DNA of 64,000 bases from Cristatella mucedo (taxonomy: Eukaryota; Bryozoa; Phylactolaemata; Cristatellidae), in contig WPIO01000002.1 of NCBI GenBank assembly GCA_009760855.2, forward strand, positions 14,709,501 through 14,773,500, in the 5' to 3' direction. Shown piece after piece: positions 10,795-63,865 of this stretch. How positions within the stretch are numbered: the first letter of the stretch is position 1; every line of letters starts with the position of its first letter. The notes under the pieces were generated by a model, which saw nothing but the letters and a program-made list of their open reading frames with translations, had not been told where the DNA came from and made no database searches. Position numbers and translations under genes: made by a program.

Positions 10795-11170
10795 GACAAA
10801 TTAGTTCGTATGCTCCCAAAGCCTGAAACTCCCTCCCGACCTGCGTCAGAACATCCCCTGACCTGACCACATTTAAAAGGAACTTAAAAACACACCTATT
10901 TAGGGCAGCATTTAGTGGGTCCCTGTGATTCGTCCTTCACGTGCTTGTGCGTGCTGACACTGTGCACGCTGCCACTAACCACACTTGCATGCTGACCCTG
11001 TGCATGTCACCCCTAACCATATTATTCATTTTGTTTGTTTTTCAAGCATGCTTTTACTTACCATTCAATTGCATTTCACTTTGCAGCAAATGTAAAGCGC
11101 CTAGAAAGAGATTAAATTCTCTGAGGGCGCTTTATCAAGTGCATTATTATTATTATTATTATTATTATCA
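10795..11170 (+). mobile_element. LINE-A 3' end with (ATT)n tail
   Basis: A well-preserved 3' fragment. It starts inside the C-terminal ORF2 block (SYAPKAWNSLP-like), then runs through the 3' UTR (GTGGGTCCCTGTGATTCGTC) to the hairpin GCGCCTAGAAAGAGATTAAA / TTCTCTGAGGGCGC and a TTA tail at 11,142-11,169. It is very similar to the 62.8-63.9 kb copy, so it is relatively young. Confidence 0.9.
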
Positions 11171-11801
11171 AAAGAGGCCACGGTCGGGCTAGGCCCGGTT
11201 CATAACGTAACATGGATGCCGATAAACGCGCGTTGTCTATCCGCAAGCAACTTTTCTCAACTTTTCTCAACTATTCTCACTTGAAATATTTTTTAAATAG
11301 GCGCAATTCATTTGGCTTTTATCACCCTCTTGACCTTGGCGCCTGGGGACATCTGTTCCCTTTCCCTTGCTACTCCACTAAACGTATGTGCGTATTACCT
11401 TAACGTGTAGTAGATCTTTTCTACTCGACTCCAATCAGCAACGGAAGTAATAACTTTTTTATTCTCACCGTTCTGACATCTTGACCTTTCAGTGATGTTA
11501 AGCTATTAGAAATAAGTCACATTATTAACTGGATGTTAATTTTTAGGAATACTATTTTTTGCAAAACCTCAACATGCATGCCGATATGTAATAAAGGGCC
11601 TCTTCTGGCTTGTTCGCGGTCCTGGAATTAAACTTGAATGCTAAAGCAACCGAGAGGACACGTGGGTAATCCCTAGCTGGAAGCAGTCAGGAAGCGTGCA
11701 CAGGTAAGATCTTGTTATATAGCAGTGGCTCCGGCGGTGGACTTGATCTTGTGGACTCTCACGGCGACGCGAGCGAGCGGTCAACGAAGCCCACTTTTTA
11801 T
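11171..11801. other. unassigned sequence with a shared ~100-bp segment
   Basis: No gene found. Bases 11,705-11,800 resemble 15,545-15,660 in the same orientation (ATAGCAGTGGCTC, CTTGTGG-ACTC, then a T-rich end). This hints at a dispersed non-coding repeat. Confidence 0.35.
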
Positions 11802-12008
11802 TAATAATAATGATAATGCACTTGCAGAAGCGCCCTGAGAGAACTCAATCTCTTTCTAGGCGCTTTACATTTGCTGCAAAGGGAACCGCGATTGAATGGC
11901 GAGTGTTATCGTGCTTGATGACCAACATGAATAACATGGTTAGCGATGACATGCACAGCGTCAGCGTGCAAGTGCGGTCAGTGGCAGCGTGCCTCAATGC
12001 GCACATAA
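11802..12008 (-). mobile_element. LINE-A 3' UTR fragment
   Basis: Minus-strand copy of only the terminal 200 bp: an ATT-type tail at 11,802-11,820, the hairpin at 11,829-11,867 and 3' UTR up to about 12,008. The element is severely 5'-truncated. Confidence 0.88.
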
Positions 12009-12640
12009 ATACGCAGCTGGGGCTGACTCTCCGCAGACGGGGGAGTGCATCTGTGGCCGGCAACATCCGCTACATCAAAGGCCGGACGCTTAGCCGAGTC
12101 AATTGCCCAACCGCCTGCTGCAAGTGGGGCGTACATTGGTGGCCGAGGCTGCTGTGCTAATGACAATAGTAGAAGCTGCCGGAGCACACAAAAAACCTCA
12201 AAGCACATAGGCACAAAAAAAGGCACGGTCTATATGGCGAGAGGAAAGCAGACCGGCCTTCATTCATCCTCAGCTGAGACATTAATGATGCAAGGCCGTG
12301 TGGTGACGGTAGCTGGAAGAGGGTAACACACTTTTTGGTGCATTCGAATTACAGAAACCATCGCTGCAAAAATATTTCATTTCGCAAAGAGCACTTTGAG
12401 ATTGCACATGTTCGCCTTGAATTGGCATTGTGAGACATGCAGCCATATTATTGGGCAGATTGGCAAGCATTTTGAGAGAGAATGGCATATTTCTTTCAAA
12501 GAACCGCTCTGAAAAAATTACTTAAAAGCCTATGGTAAATAAGTTTACATTCACTAGCAGACTCAGGAGCTATTCTTTCGTAGGGAAAGAATTTTTTCCA
12601 CGGGCAGTGATGCCACGCTCATAAAATAAGTCTTCCCCCA
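12009..12640. other. unassigned intergenic sequence
   Basis: No supported feature. The first 150 bp are GC-rich. Open frames on both strands have no family resemblance. Confidence 0.35.
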
Positions 12641-12654
12641 CACAGCGAGTCTAG

Positions 12655-13080
12655 TTCTTACGCTGACCCACAAGGCCCGCCACGGCTTGGCTCCTTCATA
12701 CCTAGCTGAACTGCTGCATCAGTTTCAGCCTGTTCGCGCCCTAAGGTCCTGTGTGGACAATAAATTAGCTGTCCCATTCCTCCGCTTAAAGACAGTTGGC
12801 GACAGAAGCTTTAGCTCTGCAGGTCCTAGACCTTGGAACTCGCTTCCACAATTCTTACGCAACGATATCTACTCGCCAACTGCCGACTATGGCACATCTT
12901 TTTCAGCGGTCCTGAACTGCTACTTCTATGCTACTCACTACCTCAACTGCTCTCCTGACTCTGCTATGCTTCCCACTTTCTCTTTGCTGCGTGAGACGAA
13001 GTCTGTTGGCTACCGAATGCGTACCGAAAGCCGCTTAGGCTGTGAGTGCGCTATACAAAACTCTCCTGCGTAACACCCAC
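12655..13080 (+). mobile_element. LINE-B 3' end (reverse transcriptase C-terminus)
   Basis: An open frame from 12,687 to 13,073 encodes the C-terminal end of a non-LTR retrotransposon ORF2, with APSYLAELLHQFQPVRALRS, then FLRLKTVGDRSFSSAGPRPW and NSLPQFLRN. These are the equivalents of the LINE-A blocks but clearly a separate family. The 3' terminus near 13,050 (GAGTGCGCTATACAAAA) lacks the LINE-A hairpin. Related minus-strand copies are at 22.1, 25.6-26.6 and 44.7-45.1 kb. Confidence 0.85.
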
Positions 13081-13683
13081 ATGGTCTTTATGACTTTGTG
13101 GAGTTACTGACGGAGATACTTTCGTTTTTGGTGGGGAAAAGGGACCAAATACCCTGAATACACTTGAAGTTTCTTGTCTGATTATGCATGCTGAAAATGT
13201 GAATTATCTTAAAACCAACTGAAAGCTCTTTAGCATGCGTGCTGTGTCTTGAATAATCATTGTTTCTGTTCGGGTGCAATATGCACGTCTTTTCAGTTAT
13301 TTGTTCACCATATGGCCTCTGATGTCTAGGGTAAACATTGGAAACAAGTAGTTAATCAACTTACCAATCCTAACCTCTATCCTAAACTATCATTCAAGCA
13401 GTTTTCTCTTTATTGAAGCCTCACAGCATAGCCAAGATTCCATCACAACAGACCCAATGAATTTCTTAAATAAACAGTGATTGCTACCTGAGCATTATTA
13501 TTTCACTACATCATTGAAGTTTTCAATAACATAAAAGCTCAACACAAGCTCACCCGTTACAGCACGTTTTGTATGATTTTCAAATTGATTATTATAGGTT
13601 TTCCAAAAAGACCGTGAATATGCATGTTCAAGAAGGAAAGAATGAGTTCTACCGTACCTCTACCCCTTGTTGTTGGTCTTTGT
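13081..13683. other. unassigned intergenic sequence
   Basis: No feature recognised. Confidence 0.35.
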
Positions 13684-13855
13684 AGGGCTGGGATAGCCCA
13701 GGAGGTTAGGGGCTCAGTCCTTGCTACCGAAGTGGTGAACTTGAATACTGTATGGCGATCCTTTGTTGCTAATTTCAAGTGGCGGTGATAACCGTTCACG
13801 CCTGCCGTTATGCAAAATGATCCTATTAAATCAGCTAATATTTGTTTAAGTAGTC
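13684..13855 (+). mobile_element. SINE1 relic
   Basis: Diverged copy. The tRNA-like head GGGATAGCCCAGGAGGTTAG is followed by the SINE1 body (GCGATCCTTTGTTGC, CAAGTGGCGGTGATAACC) and ends in ATTAAATCAGCTAATATTTG, matching the tail of the 9.3 kb copy. Confidence 0.7.
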
Positions 13856-13865
13856 CGTGTTTCAA

Positions 13866-13985
13866 TCAGACGTAAGGTCCTCCCCTTTAGGCAAACAGGC
13901 CTTGGTTCAAGCCCTTGGGTATAGATAAGGTGCGCCTGGGTAGAGAAGAAGTTCCCTTGAGGCACCATCAAAGTAATAATGTTTG
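13866..13985 (+). mobile_element. SINE2 relic
   Basis: Retains a degenerate B box (GGTTCAAGCCC at about 13,903) and the LINE-like tail (GTAGAGAAGAAGTTCCCTTG, AGGCACCATCAAAG). The head is badly eroded. It lies directly downstream of a SINE1 relic. Confidence 0.6.
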
Positions 13986-14365
13986 CATTCATTAATTATA
14001 CTCTAAACACTGCGAATTTTAATTCTCAGAGACTCAGAAACATATTGGGCAGGTATTAGAGTAGTTCTCAGTTCTAACAAATACCCCGAAAAACACCGGT
14101 AACACATCTACAACATGGCCTGATGGCACCGTTTTTGCCAACCAGCTGCTGACTTGGCGTTGCAAGTGAGATTCAACACTGAAGAATTTCCCAATTGCTT
14201 CTAACATAGGCCATTAAGTTCAAGAAGCCACGAGAACTAAAAGTTGGGCCACTAGAAAGGGATGTGCTCTGTGCTGACCGCTACTTGTATAATAAATGGC
14301 CACGAAGTCAATTCTCACTGGACAGAACACAATTTTATTCAGGCTGAATGTAAAGTAATCATTTT
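13986..14365. other. unassigned intergenic sequence
   Basis: Nothing recognised. Confidence 0.35.
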
Positions 14366-14972
14366 TATAATAAGAATAATAATAATAATAGTAATACATT
14401 TGAGATGGCGCCATCAGAGAACTCAATATATTTCTAGGCACTTTACATTTGCAACAAAGGAAGCGAGATCGAATGATTAGTGGTAGCATGCTCATTAACC
14501 GGAAAAGTAACATGATTTGATATGACATGCACAGGGTCAGCATGCAAGTATGGTTAGTGACGGGATGCAGCACGCATAACCACACAAAAGACAAATCACG
14601 GGGATCCATTAAATGCTGTCCTAAATAGGTGTGTTTTTAAGTTCTTTTTAAATGTGGTCAAGTCAGGGGATGTGGTGACGCAAGTCGGAAGTGAGTTCCA
14701 GGCTTTGGGAGCACTTAACTGGGAGAACTTAACTTAACGGGAGAACTTAAGGCACGGTCTCCAAAAGATCTGAGGCTTGTACCAGGTGTAGCTAAACAGT
14801 TAGATTCTGGAAAATGGGCGTTATGATGCTTAGCCTGGCGGGGGAGTAGATCTGAGAGATAGGCTGGAGCTAAGGAATGAAGTATGTAGAGTGAATGGAG
14901 AATGAATAATGTACCTAAAAGTGAGTGACAGAACCTTGAAGTCAATGCCCTGCTTGATTGGGAGTTCTTTTC
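14366..14972 (-). mobile_element. LINE-A 3' end, 5'-truncated
   Basis: On the minus strand it reads from the ORF2 C-terminal blocks (LHWLP-equivalent near 14,960, then relic YLSDLLPRQAKHH) through the 3' UTR to the hairpin near 14,410-14,450 and an ATT-rich tail at about 14,366-14,398. Near 14,715-14,750 a short duplication (GGGAGAACTTAA) disrupts the frame in the SYAPKAWN block. Confidence 0.85.
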
Positions 14973-16240
14973 AACTTGCCCGTCGATGTTAAGAACATTT
15001 GTCACTATCAGCCGTAGCCGGGGATAGGGGCTTCCACAAGGCTCAAATGCCAAGCCCTTTCGGATGAATCCGCTGGTGCCATGAATATAGCTTCTTTGTC
15101 ATTAAGATAGACGAGATCGGAGAGTTCATCCCTAAGATGGATTAGGATGGAGCTGGTCAGCAAAGTTCCTAAGAGGCTATACTTCAGTCTTACGTGGTAA
15201 CATCAAGTCACAAGCATCCTACGAAATACGCTTTAAAATAGTAAATCATTATGGCTACTTTCCAGTTGAAGTAACTATTCTTTTATAGAAGAAGGGAAAT
15301 CTAGGATTGGCCAAAAATGGGTCAAAAATGAAATTTTACCTATTAAAAGACTAGTGAGTATAAATGCAATCGCAAGGTTTGGTGCTTGACCGATGACCGT
15401 CAAATGTTAAATACAATTATTCTGTAAGACCTGTTTAGACTGAAAGTAGAACATTGAACAATATGAGATTTGTTAATACTGGGTGAATGGAGCGTGTCTT
15501 TCGGTGACCTTTGTGAATACAAGCTACTCAGTCCTAAACGGACGAGCTTACATTGTATAACAGTGGCTCTCCAGCAGCCCAGCAGCTGCAGTTCTTGTGG
15601 TGACTCACGATGACACAGCTCGCGAACGTGAGCCGTAAACGTGACTCTTCTTTATTACTCTCAAAACATGCATATACCAGAGCTCGATGAATCGTAGCAG
15701 ACGAAAAGAAATATAACATGCATTAATGGCTTGACGCTTCGCTGGGTCAATGGCTTAACTATTGGCCGAAGGTGAGACGTGTACTTGAGTGTCAAGGCGC
15801 TTCGCTAATCACTGCAGATGCCGCAGGCGTACACAGTACATACCATCACTTAAAACTATTAAAGCACGTTAACTTTTCAAATTAATGACACGCCCCTTTG
15901 AGGTCAGCAATTCGACTGGGGATTATTATAGTCAAAAAGCCTCAATTCGATCGCACTAAAAAGTGCCACACCCATTTGGGTAGTAGCCAACTTAAGACAA
16001 ACGGCTATTCAATGCTTTAAATCTTCTTTTTCGTGCCATACATATGCTTACATTGCTATGCTACATTTGCTCTAGGCTGGAAATGACTATCCTTCGGCTG
16101 CCAGACTGTCGTTAGGGGGTGCTGTCCGAAGAAGCAGCTGATTGATGTTGGTTCGCCAGTCAATTTCGGCCATAGCTGTGTCCAAAAAGAATGGTCTAGA
16201 ACCTTTTTGGCTTTCATGCTGGGCGGGATTGCTTATTCGG
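14973..16240. other. unassigned sequence
   Basis: No gene supported. Bases 15,545-15,660 resemble 11,705-11,800. The rest shows no homology that I recognise. Confidence 0.35.
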
Positions 16241-16244
16241 TGGT

Positions 16245-17330
16245 CGATTGATTAATTCCTTACCATAATGGCCCACGGTGCCAATGTCATCAATACATGC
16301 TGCAAGGGAGTTTAGAGAATTTGACGTGCTACAGGGCTGGAAGGGATCAAAGCAAAGGTACAACTGAGTGTCATCTGCATTGAAGTGAAAGCCTAGTTTA
16401 TGCTTGGAATTCACATCGGCAAGAGGCAGAGTATAAACCGCGGAAAGAACGGGACCAAGCACGTATCCCCGAGGTACCCCATACTTCAGAGGTATCTCGG
16501 ATGATCTTTGTCCATTCACATCAATACTCTGGAGTCTCCACTGAGATACGACCTGGACCAATGCAGAGAAGTGCCAGTGATGATAAGAAGTGCTCAAGAA
16601 GGACTTAGTGATCGATAGCATCAAAAGCTGCCGGAAGATGGAGCAAAACAAGCAGAGATACTCTACCCATGTCTGCATTCCTAAGTAGGTCGTTATACAC
16701 CTGAAGCAATGCTGACTCTGTGGAGTAAATAAAACCAGAACCAGACAGGAATTGATCTAAAACCAGACAGGAATTGATCTGCCACGTCTCGTTCCAGTGT
16801 CAGTGATAGGAACGGTAGAAGGGAGACTGGGCAGAAATTGCTCAAGTTCTCTTGGTCTAGTGTAGCTTTATTGAATAGTGGCCTGACTACAGCCTTTTTG
16901 AAAGGTGCTGGGACATGATCTGAGGCTAATCACATATTAATGATGTTAGTTATGCATGACAGCAGCAGATCAATGCATCGTAGAAGCAGGACTGTGGGAA
17001 TAGGGTCCAGAGGGCTAGTTTGCTTCTTTGATTGAGGTATGCACTTCAGGACGAGGTCACCAGTGACCTTGAATGTAGACATTGAGGTGCTGCATGGAAT
17101 TGAGGGACAGGATTCCGGGGGGGGGGGAAGCTGCCATCTTAGGGATGAACTCTCCGATCTCGTCTATCTTACTGACAAAGAAGCTAGAGAAACGATCAGC
17201 TAGATCATCGCAGGGATCACTAGGTAAGGTGCTAGCCTGGGAGCAGTTAAGGAGTTGGTTTCTGGTAGGCATCCACATTTTTGGATTGTGCATCTGTGAT
17301 TCAACGATATTTTCATAGACGATAGAGTTA
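16245..17330 (-). mobile_element. LINE-A ORF2 reverse transcriptase core, pseudogenised
   Basis: The minus strand encodes, with frameshifts and stops, the pre-RT linker (PTRNQLL, near 17,260), then SPLDPIPTVLL near 17,010, KAVVRPLFNKATLD near 16,890, NFCPVSLLPFLS near 16,830, the RT motif GVPRGYVLGPVL near 16,460 and the catalytic-motif relative FHFNADDTQLYL near 16,370. The active-site YADD is NADD here. It ends abruptly after the block AACIDDIG. A 22-bp direct duplication (CAGACAGGAATTGATCT) occurs at about 16,740-16,782. This is the only copy in the window with the RT fingers and palm. Confidence 0.85.
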
Positions 17331-18103
17331 AAATTTTGCTATTATTTATTAGCATGATCTTCGTATGCCTGATGATGGTCGGTCAGTTAGCCAGGAGGAG
17401 TCAGTCAGGAGGAGGTTAGCCGTCGAAGTAAGAAGGACAGCCGTAACAAACTGCTTGAAGCTGTGCCCAGCATGCAACACGGAGGCAGGCTCATTATCCT
17501 CTTTGCTCTCGACAAGCAGTCTGCCCCGACAATTATGCAATTGACAGTTGTGCTGTGCACAGGCTCTCGCTGACATGTTCACCTCTATCACACAATGCAT
17601 TGGCTTGAAAGGACTGCTTTATAATTTCTATACAGTTCTACGGACTTGCGTTTGGTCTGAGAAACCGATCGAAATACTGGATTGAAGTAATCGCGATACT
17701 GGAGGCAGAAAAGAGGTCGGAGGCAGAAGAGCCACCGAAGATCTCGAGGAAAGACACGATACTTTGACCGTGTGGGAGCCAATCACAGATTGCATTGAGG
17801 GCACCATTGTGAAGCTAAGCAATGTTTAGCTAAAGGGCATGAGGTTAACACCACAAACTGATAGCCTCTAATAAGCTAGAGCACGTCGAGGCAGACGTCG
17901 GTTTGACAGCCATTGTTTCAGCCACGCACACTGTACTGTATTAGAGATATACTGCTTGGTTGATATATCAATAACTATCTTGTTACTAAAAAAGTGGCCA
18001 CTGCTGCAGACCAGAGCTGAACTCTGAACTCAACAAGCACCACTTTACTCTGGCTTAAACACAGACAAAAAGCAAAACACAATATGCTTAAGTAACAATA
18101 ATT
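17331..18103. other. unassigned sequence
   Basis: No supported gene or repeat. Confidence 0.35.
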
Positions 18104-18785
18104 GTGCTAGGTCCACTTTCTAAATTAATCCTCCTTTATGTCAATATAACCGTCATGCACAATGTAGGGATTCTCTACTATGCTAATAACACACGACTGA
18201 TCCTAAGCCAAGATCTCTCCATGTCTTCCATAACCTTAAGTTCTGTAGGCCATAAGATAACCAAAAGCTCCAGAATGAAGTCTGCCCACTTTCAGCTACG
18301 ACCTATGGCAAAAAATGGGACCTGCTTAGTCCAGAACACCACAGCCGAGATAATCCATGGATCTTCGATGTCCGTCTAGACTTCCATAACTCATTACTCA
18401 AGGTCTTCCTGCCTGGGAAATAACATGTTTGAAATTGTCACAAAACTCTGCAGCTAGGCTTTCCTATTGCGAAAGTTGCGCTAATCACTGACCTGCATTG
18501 GCAACCCGTGAATCAGCACACTGAATTCAAGGTCATGCCACAAACAAGTCCTTCCTTCTCGAACTCCACGAAATACTTACTCCCTGAGGGTTCACCATGC
18601 ACCAGCTGCTCTTCAACTATTGCTTTTAAGTAGTGCCCATAACTAGCATTAACCCATTTGGAGACCTTGCCTTCTGTTACTATATATCTGAAGCTTGGGA
18701 CCCTGCATTGCATGACATAATGACATTTTGTAAACTTGACATCAAAATTGATGCTGAAAACCACCACACACTGCAAAATATTTGA
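18104..18785 (+). mobile_element. diverged LINE relic (family C)
   Basis: The plus strand starts at an RT block LGPLSKLILLYVNI and continues into YYANNTRLILS, a decayed YADD motif. Blocks then follow that parallel the LINE-A C-terminus in order: AARLSYCESCANH near 18,450, an ALATRES region, and FGDLAFCYYISEAWDPALHD near 18,660. The frame shifts several times. The sequence is too different from LINE-A or LINE-B to be the same family. Confidence 0.65.
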
Positions 18786-19083
18786 GTCAGCTGAGTGAAT
18801 CAGCATTCACAAGCTTATAAATGCTGAAATCATGTGCGCAATCGTCAATAAGCATTTCACCCTTGTCTGCAGCTCGGCAGCTCGTTGCAAAACAGTGGGT
18901 GGTGGAAAAAGTGCCAAGAGAACAAATCCTTTCCCGGGGCAAGTCAAAAGCCGAGTAGGATCCCCTGTTTGGTCGGCTCCTAACTGCTTCAGCAGCACGG
19001 GTTGAGAACATGCAGCCAGCTGATCTAAAGCATAAACACTCGTGCAAACCCATCTCACATGCATGCACGTGTATATTTTCACT

Positions 19084-19087
<4 letters not shown>

Positions 19088-19142
<55 letters not shown>
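19088..19142. repeat. (CA)n microsatellite
   Basis: About 26 CA units, preceded by GCGCGCG. It lies just beyond the 3' end of the WDR90-like gene. Confidence 0.97.
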
Positions 19143-19145
<3 letters not shown>

Positions 19146-19221
19146 CACATAAACATTCACTCACAAAACAACACCTTCACTCACAAACACAAAATAGCAG
19201 CTCACGTCGTACACTACATTG

Positions 19222-19227
19222 TTTATT
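19222..19227 (-). other. probable polyadenylation signal AATAAA of the WDR90-like gene
   Basis: The minus strand reads AAAATAAACAATG about 208 nt after the stop codon. It is the first canonical hexamer downstream of the stop, which fits a short 3' UTR of about 230 nt. A cDNA would be needed to fix the cleavage site. Confidence 0.6.
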
Positions 19228-19434
19228 TTCAGCCTCCTTTTAAAGCGCTTCTCATATAGTTACACAATGCACGAGCAGGCAGCCTAACAAGCCAACTAGC
19301 AAGCACTCGATCATTGACAAGCATTTAATGAATGTCCGACCTGTGAGCACGGACAATGTAAGGATAGAGCAAGCATGGTGGCACAAAGTAAGAAGTGTCA
19401 CTACCATGCCACCCCACCACTCACACGGAATTTT

Positions 19435-61207
<41,773 letters not shown>

Positions 61208-61504
61208 TTGCACCCATTTTACAATAAAAGATCTCAGCAATTCTATGTTTTGAAATTAATTCTTCAATGTACGTCAAAAATCCCGGCCCACAGCAGAAGT
61301 GCATATCCACAGCACACTCACATTCACCTGCAATTAGTGCTCCTATCTACAATAAAAACATACAATAATGGTAGTTCTAAGCTTTAGCCGGTAAGTGTGT
61401 CACAACACCCCAATACATCTTATTAAACTTGTTAATACAAAGAAGCTGAATGAAATAGTTTCTTATGAAATAATAATAATGCATGTAATACCCATTTATG
61501 AAGA

Positions 61505-62816
61505 AATAGTTGCAATATATTTACATAGCAACCTCAGAGCATTATATCTCTTGCTAGGAAGTTAATGTATGCTGTAAAAGAAGCATGACCATCTTGTTAG
61601 TGGTAACATGCACAGTGATAAAATGTTAATCATGGTTAGCGGTGACATGTGCAGTTTCAACGGGCATAGAAATACAAAGGAAACATCACAAGGATCCACC
61701 AAACGCTGCGAGGAAAGGGTGCATTTTAAAATTATTTTTGAAATGTCGATTTAAGGTATATCAGTCCCGAGTGAGTTCCGGTTTTGGGAGCATCCAAAAT
61801 AGAGGCACAGTCTCCTGAGGATTTGAGGTTGATTCGAGAAACAGCTAAAACGATTTTAGTCAGCAGAGTAGGCGGTACGATGCCCAACATGTCGGGGAGT
61901 ACTTCGGATAACAAGGCTGGAGTGAGGGAATGAAGGAACATTAATGGCTGTGATCTCAAGTTGAATGACGATAGAATCTACTGATTAGTTATGGGTAAAC
62001 ATTGTGTAACTCGAAAATGGAAATTGGAATGCTTAAAATCGGTTCTGCCAGCATATCTCATGTGGTATACGTATATAAGTCGATACAATGCTTGACTGTG
62101 CGGTACTTTAGGTCGTCGAGAAGCATAATGTGGCAACTGCAATGGTCCGGAGAGACATGCCCAGCTGCTGAGTTTTACAGCAAATGTAAGTGCCTAATTA
62201 GACAGGCTGGTAGACATGCTATCAGCAAATGATGGAAGTCGCGACAGGATGTCATACATGATCGAGCCAACTTAAATGAAATATTCCTCTTTAAGCAGGC
62301 ACACTATTTTATTGTTATGTAGCTTAAAGTAGGCAGAATTGACTTGCAGCTGATGTGGTCGTCTAGTGAAAGGTAGTTTAAAAAAGACTAAGATTTCATG
62401 CATATACCACACGAGATATGCTGACAGAGCCGATTAAAAGCATTCCAATTTCCATTTCCGAGTTACACAATGTTTACCCATAACTAATCAGTAGATTCTA
62501 TCGTCATTCAACTTGAAAGAGTTAGCTGCCATCCAAGTGAAGATGTCAGCAATACATAGAACAAGGGAGTTGAGAGAGTTTGATGTGCTGGGAAAGCAGG
62601 GACGGATCAAAGCATAGGCAGAGCTGTGCATCATATGCATAACACTGAAAGCCTATATTGTGCTCTGCAATTACATCGGCAAGAAGAAGAAGAGTATACA
62701 CTATCAAAAGAAGCACACTAAGCATAGAGCATTCGGGTACTTTAGTGGTTCAACTGGTGATTATTGCCCATTGACATTAATGCTTTGGAGTCTCTGACTG
62801 AGATAGAACCTAAAGC
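61505..62816 (-). mobile_element. LINE-A copy with internal inverted duplication (3' portion)
   Basis: Minus-strand LINE-A with hairpin relics near 61,530-61,575, 3' UTR, ORF2 C-terminal relics, and RT-side sequence near 62,640-62,816. An inverted ~120-bp piece sits at 61,950-62,075. The copy is interrupted after 62,816 by another LINE-A and resumes at 63,866. Confidence 0.85.
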
Positions 62817-62821
62817 AGTGA

Positions 62822-63824
62822 CTTTTGCTGCATGCATTGATGACATCCGCACATGGATGGCAGCAGATTTTCTAAAACTAAACGATGACAAAACTAACTT
62901 ACTAGTTATGGGCAAACCCAGGGTGATTCAGAGATTGGAAAGGCTGTCTCTCAAAATTGGCTCTGCCAGCATATCTCCTGTCGAATCAGCTCGAAATCTA
63001 GATGTCATATTCCAAAGCGACCTCTCGTTAGACGACCATATCAGCTCCACAGTCAAATCTGCCTATTTTAAGCTTCATAACATTGTTAAAATTCGGGCTT
63101 GTTTAGATAAGGATACCACGTCTAAGTTGGTCCATGCATTCGTGACATCTCGTCTCGACTTCTGCAACTCACTGCTTACTGGCCTACCAGCATGTGCGAT
63201 CAGGCGATTGCAGCTGGTGCAAAACTTTGCAGCTAGGCTTGTCTGTCGTGAGAGTTGCAGTTGCTACATTACTCCACTCCTCGCCGACCTGCACTGGCTA
63301 CCAGTCAAGCAACGGATCGACTTTAAGGTTTTGTTGCTCACTTTTAGGTCCTTTCATTCTATGGGTCCAGCCTATCTCTCCGACATACTCCCCCATCAGG
63401 CCAAGCATCGTACCACCTGCTTTTCGGAATCCAACAGTCTAGAAATACCTCATACAAACCTTAAATCCTTTGGAGACCGTGCATTTAGTTCGTATGTTCC
63501 CAAAGCCTGGAACTCCCTCCCGACCTGCGTTAGAACATCCCCTGACCTGACCACATTTAAAAGAAACTTAAAAACACCTATTTAGGACAGCATTTAGTGG
63601 GTCCCTGTGATTCGTCCTTCACGTGCTTATGCGTGCTGACACTGTGCATGCTGCCACTAACCACATTTGCATGCTGACCCTATGCATGTCACCCCTAACT
63701 ATGTTATTCATTTTGTTTGTTTTTCAAGCATGATTTTACTTACCATTCAATTGCAATTCCCTTTGCAGCAAATGTAAAGTGCCTAGAAAGAGATTAAGTT
63801 CTCTGAGGGCGCTTTATCAAGTAA

Positions 63825-63860
<36 letters not shown>
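62822..63860 (+). mobile_element. LINE-A copy with longest intact reading frame, inserted into another LINE-A
   Basis: This 5'-truncated copy is open from its start to 63,585 (about 254 codons). It encodes the ORF2 region after the RT palm: AACIDDIRTWMAADFLKLND, DKTNLLVMGKP, LVHAFVTSRLDFCNSLLTGL, RLVCRESCSCYITPLLADLH, WLPVKQRIDFKVL and FGDRAFSSYVPKAWNSLP. Then come a 3' UTR of about 180 nt, the terminal hairpin (63,778-63,815) and an (ATT)n tail at 63,826-63,860. AGTGA occurs on both sides (62,817-62,821 and 63,861-63,865), consistent with a target-site duplication. The least decayed LINE-A here, so probably the most recent insertion. It encodes no RT catalytic motif. Confidence 0.92.
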
Positions 63861-63861
<1 letters not shown>

Positions 63862-63865
63862 GTGA

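Noticed and set aside
1-19400. A novel gene system in the intergenic part
   Set aside because: I searched both strands for domain motifs, splice-linked exons and RNA structures. Only LINE, SINE, hAT and non-coding repeat signals were supportable.
62764-62821. Treating the ATG at 62,764 as the start of a 273-codon gene
   Set aside because: The first ~19 codons lie in the older minus-strand LINE-A. The frame is open across the junction by chance, and the real content is truncated ORF2.
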